Shown one piece after another: positions 1 to 8,600 of a DNA stretch of 64,000 nucleotides; positions within the stretch are counted from its first letter, which is position 1, and the number at the start of each line of letters is the position of its first letter. Source of the DNA: Bifidobacterium stellenboschense (GTDB lineage: Bacteria; Actinomycetota; Actinomycetes; Actinomycetales; Bifidobacteriaceae). The translations under genes and the position numbers were made by a program. The stretch is from assembly GCF_000741785.1 (NCBI RefSeq), contig NZ_JGZP01000021.1:1-64000 (forward strand). Reading direction: 5' to 3'. Under the pieces are notes generated by a model, which was given only the letters and a program-made list of their open reading frames with translations, was not told the DNA's origin and ran no database searches.

Positions 1-913
1 TGCGGCGGGAGGCGGGGGCGCGGCGCACGGCACCGGTCGGCGCGGACGCGCCAACGGTGCCGTCGCCGGCGCTCGCCGACGTGGATGTCGCGACCGGGAC
101 CGTTGCGGAAGGCGCCTTGTCTTCCGTGCCGTGTTCCGCCCGTTCCAACGCGTCACGTAACTCCCGCACGGACTGCATGCGCGCGCTCGGTTCAAACGCG
201 CACGCCTTGGCGACGATGGCGCGCAGCGCGGGCGGCACCGCCGAGACGTCGGCGAGCGAGCGCCCGTACGCCGTCGCGTCGGACGGGCTCACGCCGGTGA
301 GCATGAAGCCGAGCACGCGCCCGATCGCGTACACGTCGGTGCGGGCGTCGGTGGGCGCGAACCCGTATTGTTCGGGAGCGGCGTACCCCCATGTGCCGAG
401 CGTGGTCGTGTCGCGTGCGCGCGCCGTCGCGTCGCCTGTGGCGGCACCGACGTGTTCGCGGGCGATGCCGAAGTCGATGAGGTGCACGCCGTCCGTGGCG
501 ATGATGATGTTCGCGGGCGTCACGTCGCGGTGGATGATGCCGTGCGCGTGGAGTTCGCCGACCGCCTCGCACAGTTGGACGGCGATGCGCGTCGCCTCGG
601 ACGCGTCCAGCCGGCCTTTCCCGGTGACGTGCCGTTCGAGCGTGACGCCGGGCACGTAGTCGTAGACGACCACGAACCGGTCGGGCAACTCGTAGGTCGC
701 CTCGACGCGGGGCAGGCGCGGCGACGTGCAGTCGGCGAGCGTGGACCAGAGGCGTCGGCGGGCGAGACGCAGCGGGATCTTCTTGCGTACGAACGGTCCG
801 GTGCCGTCCAACGTCACGAGTTCGGTGACGCCGGACGGCCCGTCGGCGAGCGTGCGTTCGACGCGGTAGGCGTCGTCCAATCCCATGGCGTGCAGGGTCT
901 GCGTGTCGTCCAT
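1..913 (-). CDS. Serine/threonine protein kinase (partial, C-terminus outside window)
   Basis: Eukaryotic-type protein kinase domain that would transfer phosphate from ATP to Ser/Thr of partner proteins. The reverse-strand frame shows a lysine-rich stretch FVRKKIP (candidate ATP-binding lysine), the catalytic loop HRDVTPANII, the metal-binding DFG (LIDFGIA) and an activation-segment end GYAAPEQYG, so the core motifs look intact. After about residue 240 the protein becomes Ala/Thr/Ser/Pro-rich and runs off the left edge. It starts at 913, 29 bp after the stop of the helix-turn-helix gene at 943-1386, on the same strand, so the two are probably co-transcribed. Substrate unknown. Confidence 0.85.
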   Translation of the reverse strand, partial: MDDTQTLHAMGLDDAYRVERTLADGPSGVTELVTLDGTGPFVRKKIPLRLARRRLWSTLADCTSPRLPRVEATYELPDRFVVVYDYVPGVTLERHVTGKGRLDASEATRIAVQLCEAVGELHAHGIIHRDVTPANIIIATDGVHLIDFGIAREHVGAATGDATARARDTTTLGTWGYAAPEQYGFAPTDARTDVYAIGRVLGFMLTGVSPSDATAYGRSLADVSAVPPALRAIVAKACAFEPSARMQSVRELRDALERAEHGTEDKAPSATVPVATSTSASAGDGTVGASAPTGAVRRAPASRR

Positions 914-942
914 ATGACCGCTCCAGTCGCTCCCGTTCCCGT

Positions 943-1386
943 TCAGTCCCGCGGCGTGAGCGTCGGCTCGTCGAACCGGTAGAGCTCGTCGTCGGTGGCG
1001 GCGAGGCCGAGTCCGTTCGTGATGCACCAGATGACGATCGCGTCGCGGCGTTGCCGACACCACAGTTCCGATACGCCGGCGAGACGCAGCAGGCGTTGCG
1101 TCTCGCGCAGGTCACAGCCGAGGCCGAACGCGAGCCGGATCGCATGGTCGCGGCCGGGGCGGCTTTTGCCTGAGAACACGTCGTAGACGACGGTGGGGTT
1201 GATGCCGGAGGCGCGCGCCACGTCGGCGCGTTTGAAGCCGTGCCTGTCCAGCAGGAACTTCAGGTAGTCGACGAGGCGATAGTCCCGTGGGCGTTCCTCG
1301 TCGAGATACGCGTCGATGCTGCCGCTGGCGAGCAGACGGTCCAACAGTTCCTCGGTGAGCCGCCGCTCCCCTCCCGTTGCGTTCAT
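943..1386 (-). CDS. Helix-turn-helix (XRE-like) regulator upstream of kinase
   Basis: 147-residue protein with a Cro/C1-like helix-turn-helix (about residues 45-100: LKFLLDRHGFKRADVARASG, then a SGKSRPGRDHAIRLA recognition and third-helix region). The second ATG (1386) is preferred because AAGGAG lies 8 nt upstream of it, whereas the first ATG is only 2 nt from that site. It sits 29 bp upstream of the Ser/Thr kinase and likely forms a two-gene operon with it. It may be a DNA-binding partner or substrate of the kinase; that is inference from position only. Confidence 0.75.
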   Translation of the reverse strand: MNATGGERRLTEELLDRLLASGSIDAYLDEERPRDYRLVDYLKFLLDRHGFKRADVARASGINPTVVYDVFSGKSRPGRDHAIRLAFGLGCDLRETQRLLRLAGVSELWCRQRRDAIVIWCITNGLGLAATDDELYRFDEPTLTPRD

Positions 1387-1714
1387 TGCCATATCTCCTT
1401 TATACCGTGCGTGGTCATGCCCGCGGCGCATCGGCGCGGCCTGGCGGCAGCGTTGCTGCGCCATCATCCGATCGCGTCCAGACACGTCCAGACTCATCCG
1501 GCCACATTCAGTCGGCGACTGAGGACGGGCGACGAGCCGTCCGTGATGATGGCTTTGCGGGAATCGTACGCCCCACGTGGCGTAGACGGCGATTCACCGT
1601 CATCCACGTATGCCAATTTGATAACACTACGCCAATTTGATTACGTTTTCACATTGGATTACATTGAAGGGGACGCATGGACGCATCGCATGCACGAGAG
1701 AAGGAAGGGCAGTC
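1387..1714. promoter_or_regulatory. Divergent intergenic region with direct repeats
   Basis: About 330 bp without a convincing gene between the minus-strand regulator/kinase pair and a plus-strand membrane gene set. Two near-identical 12-mers (tgccaatttgat at 1611-1622, cgccaatttgat at 1630-1641) lie 19 bp apart in an AT-richer stretch upstream of 1715. They may be operator sites; no clear -35/-10 pair was settled on. Confidence 0.35.
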
Positions 1715-1825
1715 ATGAGCGAACGTTGGAGAACCGCCATCGCGGTCGGTTTGACGGTGACGGTCGCCGGGCTCGCCGCCTCCACCATCACCATGCTGCT
1801 GTTGAAGAAAAGGAACCGGATATGA
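1715..1825 (+). CDS. Small single-pass membrane protein (36 aa)
   Basis: Very small frame starting with MSERWRTAIAVGL, with a single hydrophobic segment (about residues 9-29) and a basic tail KKRNRI, typical of a single-pass inner-membrane peptide. The start at 1715 follows a purine-rich GAAGGAAGGG stretch. Its TGA overlaps the ATG of the next gene (ATGA at 1822-1825), implying translational coupling. Function not recognised. Confidence 0.55.
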   Translation: MSERWRTAIAVGLTVTVAGLAASTITMLLLKKRNRI

Positions 1826-3302
1826 CCAACCCCACGGACCAGCCCACCCAGCCCATCGAGCCGACTCCGGCATCGCTGCCGGAGCAGCCGACGCAGCCCA
1901 TCGAACCGGCCACGCAACCGCTGCAGGCCGCCGCGCCCGCGCGCCCGCGGCCGACCGCATCTACCAGGCCGCCCCGCAGCAGGTGTTCCAGGCGGCGCAC
2001 GACCAGTTGTCCACGGGAGCGACGTTCACGTTGGATTCGGAGGACGCCCGCACCGGCACGATCACTTTCCATGACTACGAGGACGCGCGCTTCACGCTGA
2101 CGTTGACGCCGACGCCGGAAGGCGGCACCGAGGCACGGCTGGTCACCGAAGGCGACGGCAACGGCAAACGCGCCGGCGAATTCTACACGGCGCTCGACGC
2201 GGCCGCGTCCGCGCTGCCCGCCCCGTCCCCCGTCTCCGCGGCAACGGACGCGTCCGGTGCCGCAGGCACCGGAGCCCCCGCGACGCCGGTCATCCCCGCC
2301 AAGGGGACCGCGCACGCGGGACCGGCGAAGAAGACCTCCAAGCTGGCGGTGTCCGGAATCGTCATCGGCGCGCTGTTCCTCATGGGCGCGTTCACGACCC
2401 TCAAGGAATGGTCGGACGTGGTGGCTTTCGCCGTGTTCAACGGCCTGCTGTCCGGTTTCGCCGTATACGCGACGCGCAAGGGCGGCAAGGTCCAGGGCCG
2501 GCTCCTCGCATGGGTCGCGGTCGGACTCACCGTCGCGGCGTTCGTCGTCGGCGGCGTGCATGTCCTGATCGCCGCGGGCCAGGAGAAGGCGGACCACGCC
2601 GCCCTGGAGCAGTCGTTCAAGGAATCCCAGAAGGTCACCTGCAAGGACTTCGCATGGCCGACGACGGGACTCGCCACGCAGCTGCCGAAGCCCGCTTCCG
2701 CGTCCGGAGAGGTCAACAACGAGAGCTCCAGCTCGTTCTCCGTCTCCGTGTGCGACACCGACGCCTCGCAGTACGCGTCCTACGTCACCTCCGTGCAGGA
2801 GAAGGGCTTCACCGTCGACTACTCCAAAACCGACACCGCGTTCAACGGCAAGAACGAAGCCGGCTACAGCGTGCACGTGTCCGTGAACGAATACAACAAG
2901 AACGTGATGGACATCGCCATCTACCCGCCGGACGACGCCACCGACGACTCCGCGACCACGGATTCCGGCTCCACTGACGGCACCGACGGTTCCACCGGCA
3001 CGGATTCGGGCGCGGACACCTCCGGCCAGTCCTCCACGCAATCCGGCGCGTCCGACGATTTCAAGACCGCGATGGACAGCTACGAGCAGACCATGAACGG
3101 CTACGTCGACTTCATGAACAAGTACAATGCGGCCGGCCAGCCCGCCTCGATGCTCGTCGACTACACCAAGTGGCTGAAGCAGTACACGGACACCGCGCAG
3201 AAGCTCGACGCGATCGACGAGTCGACGCTCAGCCCGGAGGACCAGCAGTACTTCATCGAAGTGCAGACGCGCATCAACCAGAAGCTCGCCACAGTGCAGT
3301 GA
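1822..3302 (+). CDS. Multi-pass membrane protein with DUF6591-like C-terminus; apparent frameshift near 1950
   Basis: The ATG at 1822 opens a Pro/Thr/Gln-rich N-terminus (repeated QPTQPIEP) that goes out of frame at a GC-only stretch around 1940-1955. The main body lies in the -1 frame and is open from GTG 1983. Read from there (439 aa) it has a small beta-rich N-domain, three predicted membrane segments (about 121-140, 143-162, 174-197), an extracytoplasmic-looking domain, a Thr/Ser/Asp/Gly-rich linker and a helical C-terminus (DSYEQTMNGYVDFMNKY) resembling DUF6591 proteins. Either one base is missing in this genome or sequence, or translation starts at GTG 1983. It overlaps the small membrane gene by 4 bp. 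Confidence 0.6.
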
Positions 3303-3354
3303 CGGCCGCATCGGACAGAACGGCAATCGAACAGGACAGGAGCGAAAGACCGAT

Positions 3355-3591
3355 ATGGGACTGATCGACATCGTCGGCAAAGGGCGGAAGCCCGGGTTCT
3401 CGCGCGCCATCCCCGGCGCCGAGGAACTGGGCAGCACGTTGAAGGACACGTTCGGCGCGTTCCGCACCGGTCTCGGCGTCCCCGAATCGAAGTCGACGGG
3501 CGTGTGCGAGGGATGCGGCGCGCCGCTGTCCGGCGCCCGCCACGAGACCGTGCAATGCCCGTACTGCGATCGGCAGACGCGCCTGCCCTGA
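3355..3591 (+). CDS. Small zinc-ribbon protein
   Basis: 78-residue protein ending in a four-cysteine zinc ribbon (CEGCGAPL ... CPYCDRQTR, two CxxC knuckles). The first 45 residues look like a short amphipathic region. It lies between the membrane protein and the SPFH protein on the same strand with gaps of 52 and 32 bp, so it probably belongs to one operon. A partner or adaptor role is likely for this module; no enzymatic motif is visible. Confidence 0.65.
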   Translation: MGLIDIVGKGRKPGFSRAIPGAEELGSTLKDTFGAFRTGLGVPESKSTGVCEGCGAPLSGARHETVQCPYCDRQTRLP

Positions 3592-3623
3592 CCGGCTCTC
3601 CAACGACAAAAGGAACATCGAAC

Positions 3624-4853
3624 ATGGCAATCATCAGGGCGTTCTCTGGCGCGCTCGGCGGCACGTTCGCCGACCTGTGGAAGGACATCATCACCGCCGG
3701 CGGGTTCGCCGAGCATACGGTCGTCTTCCCCGGCGTGCCGCGCGGCACGAACAACGGCCGCGGCTCGAACGATTCGGGCTCGGACGGCGTGATCACCAAC
3801 GGTTCGCGCATCTACGTGCCGGAGAACACGGCCGCGTTCATCTTCAGCCAGTCGGGCATCGAGAACGTGATCCGCGAACCCGGCGGCTACGAGTACCGCA
3901 ACGGGGAGAAGAGCGTCCTCGCCGGCGACGGGTTCGGTTCGCTCATCGACCAGGTGGCCGACCGGTTCACGTTCGGCGGACAGCCGGGCGTCACCAAATA
4001 CGTGGCGTTCATCAACCTGCGTGAGATTCGCGGCGTGAAGTTCGGCACCCCGTCGCCGCTCGTCTACCATGACCGCTTCTACGACACGGATCTGGAGATT
4101 CGCGCCCGCGGCGCCATGTCGCTCAAGGTCACCGATCCGGTGCGCTTCGTGCGCAATTTCGTACCGGCGAACGTCACCTCGTACTCGTTCGACGATCCGG
4201 GCGCGCGACGGCAGATCCTGTCCGAGTTCATCCAGTCGTTCAGCGTGGCCGTCAACTCGCTGTCCGACGACTACCGGATCTCCCAACTGCCGGCGCAGTC
4301 GAACGCGATCGCGCGCACCGTGCGCGCCGACCCGGCGAACGCGGGCACCTGGGGTCCGCGGTTCGGTTTCGAAGTGACCAACGTGGGCATCGAGAGCATC
4401 GAGTTCACGGACGAATCGCGCGAACTGGTGAAACGATTCTCATCGAACCGCATGGACGTGACCGCCTACGAGGGCGTGTCGGCGCAGGCGGGGAACATGG
4501 CCGCCCAGCAGCGCATCGCCGCGGGCATCGGCGAACACGGGTTCGGCGACGGCGGCATGCTGCTCGGCATGAACATGGCGCAGGCCATCAACCCGATGAA
4601 CGCGGCACCTGCGGTACAGCCCGCGCCCGCGGCGCCCGCCGCCGCGCCGGCTCCGTCATCCGTTCCGCCGACGCCGTCCGCTCCCGCCGCACCGTCCGCA
4701 GCACCGTCCCCCTCCCCCGCACCGTCGCCGGCTCCGTCGCTGTCGTTGGACGAGCAGCTGGACGCGTTGAAGAAGCTCAAGGAGCTGCTGGACGCCGGCA
4801 TCCTCTCGCAGGAGGAGTTCGAGGCGAAGAAGAAGGAGATCCTCGGGCTGTAG
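3624..4853 (+). CDS. SPFH-domain (virion core-like) protein with C-terminal SHOCT
   Basis: 409 aa from the ATG at 3624, which has AAAAGGA upstream. The first ~290 residues match the bacterial SPFH/Band-7 family known as virion-core-protein-like (LWKDIITAGGFAEHTVVFPG, then SRIYVPENTAAFIFSQSGIE). A Pro/Ala/Ser linker (about 335-375) follows, and then a SHOCT motif (LDEQLDALKKLKELLDAGILS) at the C-terminus. SPFH proteins scaffold membrane microdomains; SHOCT motifs are short oligomerisation modules. No transmembrane anchor is obvious. Last gene of the plus-strand cluster; it converges on the HTH gene at 4868-5452. Confidence 0.8.
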   Translation: MAIIRAFSGALGGTFADLWKDIITAGGFAEHTVVFPGVPRGTNNGRGSNDSGSDGVITNGSRIYVPENTAAFIFSQSGIENVIREPGGYEYRNGEKSVLAGDGFGSLIDQVADRFTFGGQPGVTKYVAFINLREIRGVKFGTPSPLVYHDRFYDTDLEIRARGAMSLKVTDPVRFVRNFVPANVTSYSFDDPGARRQILSEFIQSFSVAVNSLSDDYRISQLPAQSNAIARTVRADPANAGTWGPRFGFEVTNVGIESIEFTDESRELVKRFSSNRMDVTAYEGVSAQAGNMAAQQRIAAGIGEHGFGDGGMLLGMNMAQAINPMNAAPAVQPAPAAPAAAPAPSSVPPTPSAPAAPSAAPSPSPAPSPAPSLSLDEQLDALKKLKELLDAGILSQEEFEAKKKEILGL

Positions 4854-4867
4854 CCGATGCCGCCGCG

Positions 4868-5452
4868 TCAGCGCTTGCCGAGACCGCCGTCGGGGAACAT
4901 GAGGAACGTGAGCGCGCCCGCCGCGGCGCCGCTGGCGAGCGCACCGGTCACGACGGTGAGGATGCGCATGGCGGCGCCGGGCGTCATGCGCCCGTTCTTC
5001 GCCGCGGCGCGTGACGTCACGCCGGCGGCGCCGCGCTTGTGCGACGTGTCCGGCGACGGCGCGCGTCCGACCGTGTCCGGAGCGTCGCCGCCGTCCGTCG
5101 TCGCACCGCCGTCGCGCGCATCGTCGCCACTTGTCTTCTCGTCTTCCGTCGCGTCGTCCGTGTCGTCGCCGTCCGTTTCGCCCTGCAGCGGATCGTCGAC
5201 GAGCGTGGTGATGACGCGGGCGAGGTCGCGGTTGTCGTGTTCGGCGATCTCCGCGTTGAACACGGTGCGCAGGGCGAGGTATTGGAGTTTGCTCATCGGC
5301 GTCTTGCCGGTCTCGAGGTTGGAGACGGTCTGGCGGGCCACGCCGAGTTCGTCGGCGAGCTCCTGTGTGGTCCATCCGGCGACCTTGCGTATGATCGACA
5401 GGTTCTCCTGGAACTTGCCGATCCACCGGCGTTCGATTTCGGGTACCGCCAT
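4868..5452 (-). CDS. XRE-family regulator with C-terminal membrane anchor
   Basis: 194 aa. An N-terminal Cro/C1 helix-turn-helix (LSIIRKVAGWTTQELADELG, then VARQTVSNLETGKTPMSKLQYLAL) is followed by an acidic low-complexity linker (Asp/Glu/Thr, about 85-140) and a C-terminal hydrophobic helix (TVVTGALASGAAAGALTFLM). This suggests a membrane-tethered transcription factor. The start at 5452 has a GAAGGAG site 7 nt upstream; the longer reading frame above it lacks one. It stops 15 bp from the SPFH gene, convergent with it. Confidence 0.75.
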   Translation of the reverse strand: MAVPEIERRWIGKFQENLSIIRKVAGWTTQELADELGVARQTVSNLETGKTPMSKLQYLALRTVFNAEIAEHDNRDLARVITTLVDDPLQGETDGDDTDDATEDEKTSGDDARDGGATTDGGDAPDTVGRAPSPDTSHKRGAAGVTSRAAAKNGRMTPGAAMRILTVVTGALASGAAAGALTFLMFPDGGLGKR

Positions 5453-5489
5453 GACGTGTTCTCCTTCCGCGCTGCCACCCATCATACGC

Positions 5490-5536
5490 AATGGCCGCGT
5501 GCCGCCCCCGGTTCGGTGGGGCGGCACGCGGCCATT
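5490..5536 (-). terminator. Strong stem-loop terminator after the alcohol dehydrogenase gene
   Basis: Long inverted repeat aatggccgcgtgccgcccc ... ggggcggcacgcggccatt with a 9-nt loop, lying between the stop of the minus-strand dehydrogenase (5591) and the start of the minus-strand regulator (5452). It has little T-run, as is common in high-GC actinobacteria. Confidence 0.7.
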
Positions 5537-5590
5537 CGCGTTTCGGTCGGCTCCGGGCGCGGCGTTCGGATCGGCCGGAACGTCGGCGCG

Positions 5591-6634
5591 TCAGAAGCGG
5601 ATGAGCGACTTGATGACCTCGCGCCGGTCCATCGCCTCGTACGCCTCCTGGATGTGGTCGAGGTCGTAGACCCCGGTGAACACGCGGCCGGGGTCGATCT
5701 CGTGGTTCACGACCGCGTCGAGCAGGCCGGACTTCAAGTCGTAGTGGCGCACGGGCGCGGGGCCTCCCTTGATGCCGATGTTGCCGTAGAACGTGCCTTC
5801 GGCGCTGATCTCCACGTCATGCGGGAGGCCGACGCGGCCGATGACGGCGCCGCGGCGGGCGAGGCCGATGGCCGTGTCGAACGACTGCTTGGAGCCGACG
5901 CATTCGAGCACCGCATCCGCACCGTAGCCGCCGGTCATCGAAAGCACCTTGTCGACGGCGGCCTGATCGCGTTCGGCGACGACGTCGGTCGCGCCGAATT
6001 CGCGGGCGAGGGCGGCGCGGTCCTCGTGACGGCTCATCGCGATGATGCGCGTCGCGCCGAGCATCCTCGCGGAGAGGACGCCGCACAGGCCGACGGCGCC
6101 GTCGCCCATGACGACGGCCGTGTCGCCGGGCTTGACCTCGGCGGAGACGGCGGCATGGTAGCCGGTGGACATCACGTCGGCGATGGTCAGGAGCGACGCG
6201 AGCGTCTCGTCGTCATAGTCCTCCGGGGAGCCGGGGACCTTCACACACGTGCCGTCCGCTTCGGGCACGCGCACGTATTCGGCCTGGCTGGCGCCGAAGT
6301 AGCCGCCGTGCGGGCACACGGATTCGAAACCGGCTTCGCACACCGGACACTTGCCGCAGCTGTACGGGAACGGCAGCACGACGAAGTCGCCGGGGGCGAC
6401 GGTCGTGACGGACGCGCCCACCTGTTCGACCACGCCGATCGACTCATGGCCGATCTGGCTGTTTTCGGGATGCGGGGAGAGCCCGCGGAAGTACCACAGG
6501 TCGGAGCCGCACACGCAGGCGCGCACCACGCGCACCAAGGCGTCCGTGTCCTGTTCGACGCGCGCCTTCGGGACCTCGCGCACAGCCATCTCGCCGGGCT
6601 TCACGAAGATCGCGGCCTTCATCGTCTCGCTCAT
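5591..6634 (-). CDS. Zinc-dependent alcohol dehydrogenase
   Basis: 347-aa medium-chain dehydrogenase/reductase that oxidises or reduces alcohol/aldehyde substrates with NAD(P). It has a catalytic zinc region CGSDLWYFRG and GHESIGVVEQVG (His-Glu pair), the structural-zinc cysteine lobe CGKCPVCEAGFESVC, and a Rossmann glycine motif VMGDGAVGLCG. The start at 6634 is chosen because GAAGGAG lies 7 nt upstream; the upstream extension of the frame is Arg-rich and unlike the family. Monocistronic, ending at a strong stem-loop. Substrate specificity cannot be read from sequence. Confidence 0.88.
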   Translation of the reverse strand: MSETMKAAIFVKPGEMAVREVPKARVEQDTDALVRVVRACVCGSDLWYFRGLSPHPENSQIGHESIGVVEQVGASVTTVAPGDFVVLPFPYSCGKCPVCEAGFESVCPHGGYFGASQAEYVRVPEADGTCVKVPGSPEDYDDETLASLLTIADVMSTGYHAAVSAEVKPGDTAVVMGDGAVGLCGVLSARMLGATRIIAMSRHEDRAALAREFGATDVVAERDQAAVDKVLSMTGGYGADAVLECVGSKQSFDTAIGLARRGAVIGRVGLPHDVEISAEGTFYGNIGIKGGPAPVRHYDLKSGLLDAVVNHEIDPGRVFTGVYDLDHIQEAYEAMDRREVIKSLIRF

Positions 6635-6782
6635 ATTCGTCTCCTTCATCGTTGCCGTCGTCCGATACGCGGTTTCGCATCGTGCCGACGGCTCCCACCG
6701 TACGCGCCTGAAGCGCTTGAAGGGCAAACCGCGACACGCCGTCGGGGCGTGGCCGCAGGCCGGTCACCGGCCGCCACGTGAT

Positions 6783-7466
6783 TCATTTCACCCGCGTGAT
6801 GGCGTTCCCCTTGACCATGAACCCCTTGCGGGCCATGTCGATCATCGGCTGGTCGAACGCGCTGTCCGTGTAGAACTCGTCGATGACGGCGTCCGCGCCC
6901 AGCACCTCGCGCAGACGCTTCGGCTTGTTCGTGTTGAAGTTGAGGTACGTGACCTCGAAGGTCGCGGGATCGATGGTGGAGGCGATGAGACGCCTGACGC
7001 CGAGCCTGCGGCATGCCTCCCCCACGGTCACGTCGAACGAGGCGGTGAGGATCACGTCGTCGGGCCGCGGCTCGTACCACGGTTTGATCTTGCTCATGTT
7101 GCGGTCCCAGAACGCGCTGACCAGCGATCTCAGTCCGCCGGTCAGGTCGTCGGCGCCGACCACCGAGGCGTCGGCGGCGAGGATGTCGTCGCCGAGTCCC
7201 GCCTTCGCCGCGTCGTTCAGGGCGCTCACGCGCAACGCGTCGACGCCCTTCGACGAGGAGAGGTCGCTCAGGTATCTGCGCGCCACCTTGCCCACGCCGT
7301 GCTCCATCTGCTCGAGCGTCGCCTTGCCCAGCTTGTATTTGACGGCGTAGCGCAGCACGGGGGCGAGATGGCGGAACACCTTCATGTCGTATCGCGCGCT
7401 GAACAGGTAGAGGTCGAACAGGCTCTCCCCGTCGTAGATGGTCCCGTCGAAATCGAACACACGCAT
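6783..7466 (-). CDS. HAD-family hydrolase/phosphatase
   Basis: 227 aa. N-terminal HAD motif I FDFDGTIYDGES with nucleophile Asp and acid/base Asp, a helical cap, motif II TASFDV, motif III lysine in the TNKPKRL region, and motif IV-like TDSAFDQPMIDMA. This order fits the phosphoserine-phosphatase-like HAD-IB group. The start at 7466 is favoured by GGAGG 5 nt upstream, placing the motif only 3 residues from the N-terminus as is usual. Substrate unknown. Confidence 0.8.
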   Translation of the reverse strand: MRVFDFDGTIYDGESLFDLYLFSARYDMKVFRHLAPVLRYAVKYKLGKATLEQMEHGVGKVARRYLSDLSSSKGVDALRVSALNDAAKAGLGDDILAADASVVGADDLTGGLRSLVSAFWDRNMSKIKPWYEPRPDDVILTASFDVTVGEACRRLGVRRLIASTIDPATFEVTYLNFNTNKPKRLREVLGADAVIDEFYTDSAFDQPMIDMARKGFMVKGNAITRVK

Positions 7467-7550
7467 ACGCCCCTCCGCAATCATCGTCCGGCTCCATGGT
7501 CCACTATAGACGTGACTGCCGCGGCCGCGGAGCCGGGAGCGGAGGGGATG

Positions 7551-7853
7551 TCACTGGTTGAGACTGGTGGTCACCTGCTGTTCGACGCGGTCGTACGCCT
7601 GTGAGAGCAGCATGTTGCCGGGCACGGTGGTCAGCAGGAACGCGAGCACGGCGGCGATGACCGACGCGATGATGCCTTTGATGAGCCTGACGACGATCCT
7701 GAACACCACGTAGGCGATGGCCGCGCCGACGGCGACGGTCAGGCAGGTGCGTACTTCGGCGGGCAGGCTCCCGTACCACAGGGCGATGCGGTCGAAGACG
7801 GACAGGTCGAGGCCGCTGAGGTCGATGTTCGTCAGGTCGATGGCTGGGAACAT
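7551..7853 (-). CDS. Small membrane protein (100 aa)
   Basis: Short protein with a central membrane segment (TVAVGAAIAYVVFRIVVRLI) and a second hydrophobic stretch (ASVIAAVLAFLLTT), and a soluble tail ending TTSLNQ. AAAGGA lies 6 nt before the ATG at 7853. It is 62 bp downstream of the tRNA deacylase gene on the same strand. No recognised family. Confidence 0.6.
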   Translation of the reverse strand: MFPAIDLTNIDLSGLDLSVFDRIALWYGSLPAEVRTCLTVAVGAAIAYVVFRIVVRLIKGIIASVIAAVLAFLLTTVPGNMLLSQAYDRVEQQVTTSLNQ

Positions 7854-7915
7854 GGGTTTCCTTTCGAATGTCTGATGGATGCGCGGACGGACCGGGTGGT
7901 CCGTCCACGGGCTGG

Positions 7916-8401
7916 TCACGCCTTGTGCGGCATATCCGTCTCGGTGTCGATGACGATGGTGACCGGCCCGTCGTTGACGAGGCCGACGCGCATGTGCGCA
8001 CCGAAACGGCCTTCGCGCACCGGCACGCCGCCGGAACGCAGCGCCTCGTTGAAGCGGATCCACATGAGGTCCGCGTGTTCGGGCTTGCCGGCCTTGATGA
8101 AGCTGGGGCGGTTGCCCTTGTGCACGTCCGCGTAGAGCGTGAACTGGGAGATGGACAGGATCTCGCCGCCGACGTCCTGGATGGACCGGTTCATCTTGCC
8201 GTGCTCGTCCTCGAAGACGCGCAGGTTCAATACCTTGTGGGCGAGCCAGGCGATCTCGGCGTCGCCGTCCGCGTCGGACACGCCGACGAGGATCATGTAG
8301 CCGTGGCCGATCTGCTGCGGCTCGAACGTGGGGTCGATGGTCCCGAGCTCGTTGACCACGTCGACGCTCGCCTGGGAGACTTTCTGGATGACGATTCGCA
8401 T
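7916..8401 (-). CDS. dtd: D-aminoacyl-tRNA deacylase
   Basis: 161-aa protein that hydrolyses D-amino acids mischarged onto tRNA. Family hallmarks visible: N-terminus MRIVIQKVSQASV, SQFTLYADVHKGNRPSF (Ser-Gln-x-Thr catalytic strand) and the C-terminal Gly-Pro dipeptide in NDGPVTIVIDT that inspects substrate chirality. Length matches the family when translation starts at 8401. There is an insertion of about 12 residues after VVNELG relative to short homologues. Cytoplasmic. Confidence 0.93.
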   Translation of the reverse strand: MRIVIQKVSQASVDVVNELGTIDPTFEPQQIGHGYMILVGVSDADGDAEIAWLAHKVLNLRVFEDEHGKMNRSIQDVGGEILSISQFTLYADVHKGNRPSFIKAGKPEHADLMWIRFNEALRSGGVPVREGRFGAHMRVGLVNDGPVTIVIDTETDMPHKA

Positions 8402-8510
8402 GCCCCCGATTATGCCACGTGTTTGTTCACCGGAACCTTGCGGCCGGCTGGGAGCCTGCGCGCGGAGGGAGCAGCGGCCGCCGCGTGGCATGCGCCGCGG
8501 ATACGCGAAA

Positions 8511-8572
8511 GGCGGGAGGCCCCGGTCGTGGACCGGAGCCTCCCGCCTCGTCGTACGGCTGTCGGACAGCCG
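8511..8572 (-). terminator. Tandem hairpins terminating the amino-acid ABC operon
   Basis: Main hairpin ggcgggaggc...gcctcccgcc (8511-8547), followed on the minus strand by TTTCGCG. A second short stem acggctgtc/gacagccgt lies at 8554-8572. Both are downstream of the binding-protein stop codon (8601). Confidence 0.75.
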
Positions 8573-8600
8573 TCATACGGCCGTCACGCCATCGCCCGCG

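Noticed and set aside
1930..1990. Programmed ribosomal frameshift
   Set aside because: No slippery heptamer or downstream structure was recognised; a single missing base in a GC run or a downstream GTG start explains it more simply.
1788..4286. 832-codon minus-strand frame across the membrane, zinc-ribbon and SPFH genes
   Set aside because: Shadow frame spanning several real genes and intergenic gaps; no recognisable motif.
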